From Rhipidocladum racemiflorum (Eukaryota > Streptophyta > Magnoliopsida > Poales > Poaceae), in assembly GCA_036346355.1 (NCBI GenBank), contig CM070581.1, positions 2,728,001 through 2,792,000 of the forward strand: a DNA stretch of 64,000 nucleotides. The letters are read 5' to 3'. The position numbers and the translations under genes were made by a program. Below are positions 48,430 to 60,300 of this stretch, one piece after another. The first letter of the stretch is position 1. Every line of letters begins with the position of its first letter. The notes beneath the pieces are model-generated. The model searched no databases. It saw only the letters and a program-made list of their open reading frames with translations, and was not told the DNA's origin.

Positions 48430-51400
48430 ATGTCAACAGTAAAATTGGAAGTTTATTTTATTTTTACATTTCCCCTCGGTTATCTTAAAAATATAGAAGG
48501 TAAATATATGTGTGGTATCAGACCAGAAATTACTACAGATCAGAAACTTCAGATTTGCAAAGCATATCAAACCTTGTAGTCATAGAGGTCACCACCAGTA
48601 CATGCACTGCTTTCACTCAATTTTCCACTCAGTATACGTTCGGTGTCATCTAATTCTTGATCTACATCATTCTCTGCATCGTGAAACCCATTAACCTTGG
48701 CATCCACAGTTTCATCATCTGTTGATTCTTCAGTTCCACTATCTTCAATTTGAGAATCATGTGACAGGGAAATCCTAAGGTGTTCATCCTATAAAAGTGA
48801 TGATCATAAATGATAAGTAGCTTCTACGATAAGTGGAAAAAAAAACTAACAAATTGCATCAGCCTAAATTGTCCAGAATAGTATCATCAGGCCAACGAAC
48901 TATGGGACAGCAATAGGCAAACTTACTTCAAATATACCCTCATATTCCTCTAAGAGAGTGGTGACAATGCCTTGAGCACTGTTAGCAGCGTTCGCAGCAG
49001 CAATAAGCTGAGCAGAACTGTCAACATTCATGTCTGAGTCCTCTTCCATCTCACATTCACCAGCCAGAAGTGGACGCAGCAAGAGAGGAGCCATACAAGC
49101 AGCAACTGCTGATGGAGTCATTCGATTCTCAGCAGTATGAGAGGCAACATTGTGCATCATTCTCAAAATTCTGCAAACGTTAGTTTTATGAGCTATGAGA
49201 ATTAGCTTGGTAATTGATAAAAAAAATGCTGTTGCTAACAAGCACGACTGTTACACTAAACTACTAGTACAGACAAAAGATGCGTGTGTTTTGTTATTTT
49301 AATTTTCATGCTTTTAATCAAGACAAACAGCTCACCATATGATTGATCACAGAAGCGATTATATTTTAGAATGTACTATTCAGCATTATATCCCAGCAGG
49401 TAAAAAGCCAACTCAGAAACATAAGATATCCCCATTAAACAAAATAACTAGACTAACCTCTGTAGCAGCCGCCTATTAGGCTCAGGAAATGTCTCAGATA
49501 TTGCTGCACGCATAGAATTTATCCGCGATTCCTTACTTTCCAGACCTAGACAGGCATGAGGAAAATGAAAACAAATGCCAAAGCACAAAATATGGAAGAA
49601 AATAAAACTGAGAATTCACAAAAATATCAGCTAGGTAACTAGGTTTCTGCAAATGTTTTTTGAAAAAAAAAGCATCAGGAAGTGTCATATATTAACTATC
49701 AGCTAAACTTTAAGTGCAGATAACCTTAATCAATGGCCATAATAGGAGCATGCTAGGTACTACATGCTAAGAGTACTAGAGTCTGATTATGTATTAGTTT
49801 AGGTTTAGTATTATATTTGTTTCGTCTAGACTAGGAGTCCTCAAGCACTCTGTATATTTGGCTTTTAGCCTACAATATCAATACAACAGTTGAATTCCAA
49901 TTTTTCCTAACACCAAATAGAAAGGTATACAGAAGAAAGATCATCCTCCCTTTCTCCTAAAAAAGATGTAGTTGGTAACACAAGGGGTATGAGGGTAGGT
50001 ATATACCTATAGGTGTGCAAAGTAGTAAAAGCTCCAAATATTTGAAAATCTTATGTATTTATGGTTAATTACAGTAACTAACATACTGCAAATGTTCCTT
50101 CTAATATCATATAGAATAGTGAATTTGTCTCTATTTATTGAAATATTTGACAAGGTTATGATAAAACGAAGGCAATTCCATTGACTCCCCTAACAGGTCC
50201 CCCTTCTCGCCACAAGATCCTTATGAGGATACAGACGAGGATGACCTTATCCCCTTCACCACCATCCCAAACCAAGGGAGTGGATTTAGGTTAACATAAA
50301 TAGAGCACTTACGGAAAGCTTCCAATAATGCTGTGCAGCAGGAAGCAGGCACTGGAGAAGATGGCAGCTCACGGAGAACATGCTGCAGATATATGTTCAC
50401 ATGAATATAGTTGGCGAGCAAAAATAAACTATTGAAACTCTATTACATGATTACATCTATGAATATTTGGAGCAACAGCATAACAGGAATTACAGCAAGG
50501 TACCTTTACACAGTCACCAACAACGTGAGCATCCTCGTCTGGTGCAAACTCAGTCCTCCCTGGAACAAAACACAAACATGTGCACTAATTGAATTATAGG
50601 CACAATGGCACCAAAATTACCAAGCCACAAACACCACCAATTAAATGACACTAAATATAAACTAGGTAACCGCATAAACCTTGCTCATATTCTTGCATTC
50701 TTCTGTCAACCTCCTCCACATCTGCAGCCTGACGCAAAATTCCCTCCACCTTTATCCCTGCAAGAAAATATTCACATTTGCAATTAAATATTTAGATTGG
50801 TGTTAGCATGCTGCATAGCAAAGTGCAGCCGGTTCTAAACTTTCGTGATAATTAGCACTGTTTGGTCCTACCATATTTCTCAAGAAAACGCAAAGCTTTT
50901 TCTAGAAAAGAAGGGCTGCCATCAATATCTTCCAGTGCAAGAAGGATTGGCCTGCCGACAACTAACGATTTGATAGGTCTCTTCTCTCTCCCTGCAGACA
51001 ACAGAGGAAAAGTATGAACAAAGAACGGAAGGGTATTAAGTTCGTCATGAATAAAATAAGTCATATCATAGCGGAGAGGAACCGACAATTTGGAATAGTT
51101 CCTTCATATGCATCTGTTGTGTCATTATGAAATATCCCATCATGTCCCATTACAAGAGCTGCATTGGGAGCCTGCGCAAGAGCTTCTTCCAATGCTGTTT
51201 TCCACTCAAATAAATCTTCGGATGTTTCTGCCTGTTAAGAATAGCAGGTACTTTTATTTAAATTTTGAAGAAGCATTAAAGGTCATAAAGCTAAATCATA
51301 AGGCTTGCCTTTGCTCAAGTGGATCGAACTGTTTAAGCTAGATGGGAAAACAGATACCTTCAAGGTGAAAGCACGACCGTCACGGCCATCTGGAAAAAGG

Positions 51401-54400
51401 ACGGTCAACAATTTTTTGTCTTCCCTGACCACTACACTGCAAATGGGAAGTATTGTTAGTACAAAATTGTTTGAGCTAACAAACCAAAAGAGAAGAAGCA
51501 GCAAATCATCTGTCTAGGGAGACAGACAGACTTACACACGACAACACCTAGGGCAGTAAACTTTGTGTAAAATGCACCAAAAAAAGAGAATATTTGTCTA
51601 AGACACATACCTCCCAGAATTATTCAAGTCAATTCCCCCCAAAGTAAGGTTCACTTCACCACCTCTCTGGGGTGAGGTATTCTACAATGCCAAGAATAGG
51701 TATTATACAAGTGAGGATTAAGTGCTACGAATATAACTCGTAAGCCGAAGCAATGAATGAAAGGGAAAAAAAAAGACAATAACCAGCAAGTGGTTCCATT
51801 AAACCTACTCTGCGGCGTAGGCAATAGCAAGAATAAGCAATTTTATGCAGTTAAGGATCAAACATTGAACGTAGTTCGATGTTTTAAGCAAAGAAACACA
51901 TGAAGTTGGTTTAAAGAGGATGGAAAATAAAAAAGGTGAAAAGAGCAAAAAGGTCAAGTAATCATTCTGCTATTCAGCACAACACTCAAAACACTGTGTA
52001 CTCGTGTATGATTGTGATCTTAATATACTTGCATAGATGTCATGAAATCTGAAACAAGTTAGAACAACAAATAAGACTAGTACATATTGGCAGTGAACAA
52101 GAGATATGATAAAGTCAGAAAAGTGTCAAAGTAGATATTAGATAGTGTTTTGAACTAGTAGATTAACAAGCAGGACCAAAAACACAATTTCTGTGCATAA
52201 GAGTCTACATAATATACGCTTTCCAGTATAGCCATTATTTACATTGTGAAAAAGAATAAAAAAATACTAACAGGGTCACTCTTGAAGAAAACCAGTGATG
52301 TTCGAGTGAGAATGAACCAACGCTTTTTCCAATATTTCCATCCAATTCCTGAAAATCGTAGAAGCAAATGTTCTTTCTCAGATAAAAAGCAAAGTGAAAC
52401 TGTCATTAGCCAAAATTCTATTTTTCTTTCAATATCAAAAAGATGTGTAGTGGTTCTACAGAGTTCATGCACATAACCCATCTAATGCAGGGGGTCAAGC
52501 GCAAAAGCCTTGTATCGAATAAATTGAACAACTAGAACAAGAGATAAAGTAGAAGAATCACCCTAGGCAATATTCAATCAAGGTTTTCTTGAATAATAAC
52601 GTAGAGAAAATTAGCCTAATTGTGTTATTTCTGAATTTGATTATCTACAAGTGAACTCCTGGCCATGTATATATGGGGCCAGGACAGAACTAAATTGGAG
52701 CCTAAAAGCTAACAACGAACTCGAACTCGTAAAAGAATAAAAGGAAACCAATGAACAGATATTTGAATTCGGTTGCAAACAATATAGAATCTCTGAGACT
52801 CCATACCACACTGTTGCCTTTGGCGTGTAACAGACATGGATACTACAACTAGTGATGTCAGAAACAGATTGGGAAAAATGGAAATGGACTCTGCGTGGTG
52901 TGGGGCTCCCTGATGTCTGCTAGGCATGGCTAGGAAACAAAACTACTATCTATACTAGAATGTTTCCAATCCTATATGAAGTGATATCTTTCCATCTGTA
53001 GTTCCAACCAACAATTCAATTCAACCAGTGGATTCTTGATGTCAATACGAGAAACTCGACATGGTCTAGCATCATCTTGTTTTGTCATATTAACGTAGCT
53101 AGGCCTCCTCATCATTGATTAGAGTCTATATGATTTAGCTCTGCACACAGTCCATCTGTTCCTGACGATGATTCATCTCATTGTCAAGAAAAAAAAATAA
53201 AAAGGAAAAAAGCCACTAGTAAAACCTTGAACAACAGTATTAGAGCAAGTGTAAATGCTTGAAATGGACACTTATGAATGTTTCCTTTGCATCAAATAAT
53301 TTAAGATAAGCAGCATTGTTATGGCCTAAAACAAGAGAAAATAAATAAAATGTTGGTTTTACCTTTGGATGATATGAAGAGAGGGCCACTCTTAAATACC
53401 TGGTTAGGAGGGTATTGTGATGTCAGAAATATATAATGATAACGATAAATAAGAAATAACAGGTTATAGAAATGCAACATGTTGTTTCATTCAAAAGTTC
53501 TGTATGGAAGAGAAGCATAACACTGTTAAAGCAAAAATGCAATGGGAAGCTACGTATCTGATACACCACAACATCTACATAATGAACCATGCGAAATGCC
53601 CTTGTCTTGAAACGAGAGGAGGCACTCCAAATAACAAATGAATGTACACAGCTTGTTCTCCCATGCTCACAGATGCACACACACACACACACACAACCGG
53701 GGGACAAGAAAAAAAAACTCCAGCGAATTCTTCACCTTGCTCCTGGATTCCCACTCTCCCTGCACTCCATGTCCAAGTCTATCTAGTCAAAGGCCACCTC
53801 AAGGATCAAACACCACCACTCAACCTGCAAAATACCAGTGTCCTCACACATCTCTGACACCAATTGGACACAACCAGCATCTAGTTTCCAGCATCCGGAT
53901 TAATGCCTCCATCATCATAGCATGCTAAATCAAACCATCACCCAAACAATTCCATAGTTCTAATAACATTCCTGTACTAGGAAGCTCTACTCCAAGCCAA
54001 TTTTAATCCACCATGAAGTCCGCCGCTCCACACTAATAAGGGCTGGAAAAAAAGCTAGTTGGTGGGGGCTCGTTGGCTCGGTTAAAAATTGCTCCAATTA
54101 TAGTAGTTTATTGGTTAAACATTGAATGAGTGAATTTTGAATGAAATTGGATTTTGTCTGGCTCGGCTCAGCTCGTTAGCTCGATTCTAAAAATACTTCT
54201 AAAAAGTAAATAAAATGATATTGAATCAACTGTGCCAATTTCGGAAAAAGCTCGAAAAAGTGAGGACTTGGCTCGATTTCCATCTGACTCGTGCTTGAGA
54301 GCGCACGACCTCTGGATAACACCTCCTGGCCACGCAATCCAACCCAAACCCAAGAGCAGCAGCAACCCCTGCAAGCTCGCAATTTCCGTCGACCCAGTGC

Positions 54401-54625
54401 CTTTCGCATCAGTGTCAGCACCCATCACGCCACCGGCGAGCTGCATTGTTCATCCGCGCCATCTCTCCCGAAAATTCCACTAGCGCAACAGTGAAACACT
54501 TATCTATACGCCAAAGCAAAGCACCTCTCGGCCGCGCGCAGCATCAGATACCAAACCGGCCCCAAACTCCAGCCCAGCGCCCCAACCACGGCGCCCCAAA
54601 CGCAAGCGAGGAATCGGAGCGAGCG

Positions 54626-54679
<54 letters not shown>

Positions 54680-54762
54680 AGGCCACTCACCGCGTTGCCG
54701 GTCGCCGACGCGGCGACGCCGCGCTGCTGATGCCGCTGAAGCTCGGCCCCCGGCGCCGCCAT
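45268..54762 (-). CDS. ROP GTPase-activating protein with PH and RhoGAP domains (22 exons)
   Basis: Accelerates GTP hydrolysis by plant Rho (ROP) GTPases, limiting polar growth and cell-wall patterning signals at the plasma membrane. The product is 863 residues. The PH domain is about residues 25-135 (VFKSGPLFISSKGIGWK, then WFILTRTSLVFFKSDP and FPDGRDGRAFTLK) and binds membrane or partner proteins. The RhoGAP domain is about 165-345, with the catalytic Arg finger near residue 209 in GILRQ and the helix RELPSSPVPASCC. An acidic Ser/Asp/Glu-rich linker (about 375-555) follows. A coiled coil (about 575-700; ASLERRKQALHERRLALEQD) and a basic tail ending WNSPR complete it. The order matches the Arabidopsis PHGAP1/2-REN1 family at its usual length. 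All exon phases agree and no internal stop was seen. Confidence 0.94.
48381..48427. repeat. (GATA)n(GA)n microsatellite in a ROP-GAP intron
   Basis: A GATA tetranucleotide run grading into GA dinucleotides, inside the intron between exons 13 and 14. Confidence 0.95.
54621..54674. repeat. (GA)n tract next to the first ROP-GAP splice donor
   Basis: A GA run on the plus strand (CT in the transcript) that starts about 16 bases after the exon 1 donor at 54690. A matching (CT)n tract lies upstream of the gene at 55047-55074. Confidence 0.95.
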
Positions 54763-55043
54763 CCCCTACTCCTCAGATCGTCCGCATCAGCCAGCTACCA
54801 CAGCAGCAGCAGCACCAACACCCGCATTGGATCCAGCCCCGGGCGCCGCCGCCGCGGGAGGCGCAACCGATCTGGCGTGCGGCGGAAGGGTCGCGATGGG
54901 GAGTGGGAATGGGATTAGGCGGTGGTTAGGAACTTAGGATCTGGGTTTCTGGAGGTGGATGCGTGGGGGCGTGCGCTGCCTGCCGCTGCTCCGGAGCGAA
55001 AGCGACAGCCGATTACGCCAACGCACGCACACACTCGTTGAGC

Positions 55044-55078
<35 letters not shown>

Positions 55079-55220
55079 CCTCTCCCTCCGTAACTATGTG
55101 TCCTCTTCTCGCCCTCTCTGTGCGAATGGTTTTGGAGTCATTTGGGGGGTTGGGCCCATAAAGCTTTCTCGGATTCTTAGGTCGCGCTGCGTTGTCCTCT
55201 TATTTTAACAGTTTTACCTT
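54763..55220 (-). promoter_or_regulatory. ROP-GAP 5' flank (TATA-less, with CT/GA tract)
   Basis: The sequence upstream of the minus-strand start codon is GC-rich near the gene, with no clear TATA box. It carries a (CT)n tract at 55047-55074, which is GA-rich in the gene's orientation. GA/CT repeats are common in plant core promoters and leaders. No start site can be assigned. Confidence 0.35.
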
Positions 55221-55229
55221 AACCCTCCT

Positions 55230-57375
55230 ATGAATATTAACTATCCTATAAGGGAATGCCTACGCCGTTCCTGGGGCCTGCCACGTCATTTCGTTTTTGT
55301 TGTGTGTGTTCCTTTCCTTGCGTCGTGTCTGCCCTCTCGTGCTTGCCCATCGCCTGTGTCCCAGCCGCTTCATGCGTTGGCCGTCCGATCGCTCTTCAAG
55401 GGTGGCGGTTTCCGTGTTTCCCTGTTCGTCCTCGCAGCCTCCGCCCCTTTCGCCTCTTTTCCCTGGGGTTCCGAGATTGGGGTGTTCTCGTCGCTCTTGC
55501 TCCCTGCGTTTCCCCTTTTAAATCGCCGCGATTCTTCGGCCGTGCCTTTCCCGCTTCCGCCGCCATGCGCTTGATCTCCCCTTTTCGCCTTCGCGATTCT
55601 TGCCGCCGCTGTCCGCTTTTCCTTGCGCCACCGCAGTCCCTCCATTTCCCCTGGTCGTCGGTTCGCCTCTTTGCCCTCGTGTTGCGAGAATGGGGCGTTC
55701 GTCGCCTTTCCCGCCGCCGCCACTTGATCCCTCCATTTCCCTGGTCGCTTGGCTTAAGGTGTTGTGGTTTTGCTCAGATTATCCTCTGTTCGGGTTGGCT
55801 TTTGCCTTGCATTGCTTAATGTTTCCTCCCCTTTTGGTGTTTGGTTTTGCCATGTTGCGCCGTGGGTTACGGCGTGCTACGGGATGGGTGTGCTTTCGTC
55901 GTCTGCCTTGCGCTGTTCTCTGCTCATCGTCCTTGCCTCCGGTGCCGACCCTGCTCTGCCGTTTCCCCTCTCCGTCTGCCTGGCGGGTGCCGTTCTCATT
56001 TCGTGTTTTTTTGCCCGTTTTGCATTTCTGTTTACCCGTTTTGCTTCTTACGATTTGTTTACATTTTGCCCTTTGCCTTGGTCATGTTGCCTGCCGCGAA
56101 ATGGGACCCTTAGGTGGATCACCGTGGTTGCTGCTTTGCGTTTGTGCCTCCTGAATGCTTCCGAGGTATTTATCTTGGCTCGGTTTTTTTGGTTTGTTGT
56201 TCTATGCTTTAGTTGGGGCCTAACTGTCCTTATGTGCAGGCCTATGTTGCTAGGATATCCGGCGTCGTTGGCGATTCAACCTGGTGCCATGTGTTGAGCC
56301 GTTGTGTTCCAACATTATTGCTTGCAGGTTAGCTTTTTACCTCACGGTGTGTTCTTTCGTTTCATTATTATAGTTGCCAATCTATTTGTGTGCATGTCGT
56401 CTGCACGAAGGTTATTCTTTGTATGTATTGTCGTTTGTTCGCTTGTTAGCTATGCGCGATTGGTGCTGTGCGTGTGTCTATGCGTGTGCCTGTCGGAAAA
56501 AACGACGCTCTTTTGTTGCTCCCGAATTATGCTACTCTTGGTTATCGGTGTGCTCTATTCTTATGAACGATCGTCCCCTTTATTTAATTCGTGTGCACAT
56601 GCCTGTTGGAAAAAACGGCGCTCTTTTGTTGCTCCCGAATTATACTGCTCTTGGTTACCAGTGTGCTCTATTCTTATGAACGATCGTCCCCTTTATTTAA
56701 TTCGTGTGCACATGCGTGGCCTATCGTTCGGTTGCCCCTCCTTTGTCTTCGTCTTAGCGTGTGTCGTTCGATTGGCCCTCCTTTGTCTTCGGCTTACCTT
56801 TATGGTCTTCGCTCTTCATAGCTGGATCGCTCTGGTGTTAGGTATGCTGCCGTGCTGATTTATGTGTGGTTACCAGGCTTCTTATAGCAATGTCGTAAAG
56901 AGGCCACCGCAGAAAAAAACTGTCGTGCCTTCTTGTGTGTCCTTAAGTGGATATTTGTAGTTATGGTATATGGCAGGCGTCTGTGCTTCTCGTCGCTGCC
57001 GCCGCCGTTATTCTGTTATTGACGGTATATTTTCTTTTTAGCTGTCTTTATGTAGTTAGCCTCTATTTTTCTTATGCTTTACTTTTCGATATTAGATTCC
57101 TTTTATGATTATTTATTGCTTCTTATGTATTAAGGTTTATTATTGCTTCTTATGTATTAAGGTTTATTATCGATTATGGATCTTTAGTATTGCTGGTTGT
57201 CTATTTGCTCCTTGCTATGCATTGAGCTCTATGCGTAGCCTATCCAGTTTTTTTAAATTATTATTGTTCCTTTTGCTGATATGTTTCGATTTCCTTTTTT
57301 CTATGCGTATTCATTTGGTTGCGCCATGTTTTTTTATTCTTGTTCTTACGTTTCTATTTAGAAAATCGGCTCTAC
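55230..57375 (+). other. Pyrimidine-rich non-coding region before the Helitron gene
   Basis: Strongly T/C-biased sequence with long Cys/Phe/Leu/Ser-rich open frames in several frames, which I regard as compositional artefacts. It probably belongs to the 5' part of the Helitron whose gene starts near 57.4 kb. The 5' end is unresolved: TCCTATAAGG after an A at about 55245 is one candidate for the TC terminus but has no independent support. It includes a 113-bp tandem duplication. Confidence 0.4.
56491..56716. repeat. 113-bp tandem duplication
   Basis: Two adjacent copies start TGTCGGAAAAAACGACGCTC (56491) and TGTTGGAAAAAACGGCGCTC (56604). They share long identical stretches including GAACGATCGTCCCCTTTATT, and differ at only a few positions. 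Confidence 0.85.
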
Positions 57376-57376
57376 C

Positions 57377-60300
57377 CAGTCCCGTCGAACGATGTGTCTC
57401 GTGAAAACAGGGCTAGGCGGCGTGCGGCTATCAAATATAAATCGTTGCTGAAGCAAGGTCTTCTATCTACTTAGTTGTTTCCTTCAGATGTCCTGTTCTA
57501 TTTATTCAAAATACTGCCTACTGTTTTTGCGTTTCTAACTGCCTTTTTGTTGCCATGTTTTCTTTCCTTATTTGTAGCGCCTTTGATAGCCTCTGTTCCC
57601 CGTTTGCCTTCTTATACTGTCACGTGTTCTATACCAAAGGAATTAAGTGAGTTGTTGAAAGGTATGGTTATTGCTGTTATTGTTGTTATTGCTCGATGTT
57701 ATATTTGTTGTCATTACAATTGTTTTCTCCCTTGCTGATTCTTAATTTCCTTTTTTATTGTTACTCTTGGTTACATCTGGTTATACTCTAGCCACCTGCA
57801 AAGAGCGTCAGATTATGGTGGCCCTACCTATACATGTCCTAGATGCTCACCGTATATTGGTATCAAGAACGAGTCCGTGGCAAATGTTCTTATACACGCA
57901 CTCCACCTTACTTATAATCTTTGCTGCCGTCAGGGAAAGATTAAGCTTCCTTCACATAGGCCACTTCCTCATTTACTGCGTGAACTTATTAGGTTTGATG
58001 GAGGTCCACGCTCAAATGGTTTCATGCGTCTAATAAGACAGTATAATTCTCTATTTGCGTTTGCTTCTTTGGGAGTCAACATTGATAGCAGTATTAACAC
58101 CGGTAATGGCCCTTACGTCTTCCGAATTAATGGTGTTGTGCATCATCGTATGGGTTCACTTTTGCCTAACAGTGGCCAACGACCTGAATTTGCTCAGTTG
58201 TATATCTATGACACACCCAATGAACTGGAAAACCGTCTTGGAATTTTCAAATCCGACGGTCCCAATAAAGAGCAAATTTGATCCAGCTTTGGTCATGTCA
58301 ATTATGTCTCTGTTAGATCGTGTTAATCCTATTGTCCAACAATTCAGGCTTGCTCGTGATAGGTTATTGTCACCAACTTGCCCTGAAATTGCTATTAAAT
58401 TGATTGGTGTGCAAAGGACGGCTGATAATCGCTATAGTCTACCCACCGCTTCAGAATTAGCGGCGTTAATAGTTGGTGATATCTCTGTTGATGCTTCAAG
58501 ATTCGATGTTATTGTGGAGACACACGGGGGGCAGTTCAAGCACATATCGCCGGTTCACCCATCTTTAATGGCTCTGCAATATCCTTTGTTATTCCCATAT
58601 GGTGATAAGGGGTATCACCTTGGTATTCAGTTAGCAGAGGTCGACGGTAGGCCGACTGGTTCCCGGTCCGCGGTTTCAATGCTTGAGTATTATCGCTACT
58701 ATTCGCATTACCGTATAGGTGACCCTAATACTTATACTTGTTGTGGTCGACTATCTGATCAATTGAATGTCAATGCTTATTCATGTGTTGAGGCAAATCG
58801 GTTATCTTTTCATTTTTTCAACCAAGATAAACTTAGATCAGAGACGTATCAAGGTATATCAGATGCCGTCTATAAGGGGAATAACTCAGGCAGAGACCTA
58901 GGTATGAGAGTAATGTTACCAGCCAGTTTTACTGGGGGAAAAAGGTATATGATACAGAATTATCATGACTCGATGGCTATTTGTCGCGCTTACGGCCCAC
59001 CTCAGCTTTTCATTACTTTCACTTGCAATCCTAAATGGCCTGAGATTTTTGAAGCTCTTCGTTTTGAGACGGGTCAAAAACCACATGATAGGCCTGATAT
59101 GATCACACGTGTGTACCATATGAAATTACAAGAGCTTATATCTGATATCAAAGACGGGACGTCTTTTGGTCCAGTTCGTGCAGGTTTGTCCGCTTTATTG
59201 TTATTTCTTTGTTTAGTGCATGCTAATTCTTCTTTTTCTATTGCACTTGGCTGACCCTTTGCCTTGTGTGCTTTATAGTGGTTTATACTGTAGAATTCCA
59301 AAAGAGAGGATTACCTCACGCTCATATCCTTACATGGTTAGCTGTTGATGAAAAAAATCCGTCACCTACTTTGATTGACAGTGTCATTTCGGCAGAGTTA
59401 CCTGATGTGCATATTGATCCATTAGCCTATTCTCTGGTTGAAGAGTTCATGATTCATGGTCCGTGTGGTACTCTCAATCCAAAATGCCCCTGCATGAGAG
59501 ATGGCCATTGCTCTAAGAAATACCCCAAGCTTTCCCGTACTGAAACATCGCTTGATCGAGATGGTTTCCCTATTTATCGACGATCTGCCAATGATCGCTT
59601 TGTTATTAAACATGGTGTTAAACTTGATAATCAATGGGTGGTCCCTTATAATCTGTCTTTGCTTAAGAAGTTCCAGGCTCATATGAATGTCGAGTGGTGT
59701 AACAAAACATATCTTGTGAAATATCTGTTTAAGTATATTACAAAAGGCCATGATTGCGCCACTATAGCTTTACAAGCAGTTGCTAATCCTTCGAGTGTTA
59801 TTTCCCATCCAAACCAAATAGGCAATCGTGTCTCCTCTGAGGTAGCTCCTCCAATGCCAAATGATGCCTCGATGATAAACCAAAAAGAAGGTATTGATGA
59901 AATTGCTGAGTACATAAAGTCAAGATACCTATCCGCTTGCGAATCGAATTGGAGAATTTTTGGTTTTGAAATACATGGTAGGACACCATCTATCGAACGA
60001 TTATTCGTTCATATGCCAGGCATGCACATCGTTACGTATCATGAGGTCGATCTTCTCGATGTCGTTGAGGATCCTGATTCAAGTAAGAGCATGCTAACAG
60101 AATGGTTTGTTGCTAACCAAAAATTCATGAGTGCTAGAGAACTTACTTATTGCGAATTTCCAACAAAATGGACATGGGACCCTAATAGAAAGCTATGGTC
60201 AAAGAGGAAAAGGGGATTCAAAATTGGAAGGCTTCGTCATATACATCCTGGTACTGGTGAGGCTTTCTATTTAAGGATGCTCCTCATGGTTGTTCGAGGT

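Larger units (their letters stand above)
45268..54762 (-). other. Exon map of the ROP-GAP coding region
   Basis: Coding exons in transcript order: 54762-54691, 53399-53363, 52348-52272, 51681-51611, 51436-51358, 51231-51087, 50991-50872, 50757-50680, 50559-50504, 50382-50313, 49545-49458, 49170-48927, 48788-48573, 48138-47818, 47537-47488, 47063-47003, 46919-46836, 46746-46633, 46540-46374, 46065-45996, 45742-45560, 45456-45268. They total 2592 bases including the TAG stop. The donor after exon 6 could be GT at 51086 (used here, phase-consistent) or at 51082. The 37-base exon 2 is easily missed by gene finders but supplies the start of the PH domain. Confidence 0.88.

Noticed and set aside
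55256..56858. Several overlapping open frames of 115-187 aa
   Set aside because: They overlap in multiple frames in pyrimidine-rich DNA, have extreme Cys/Phe/Leu/Ser composition and show no domain; composition explains them.
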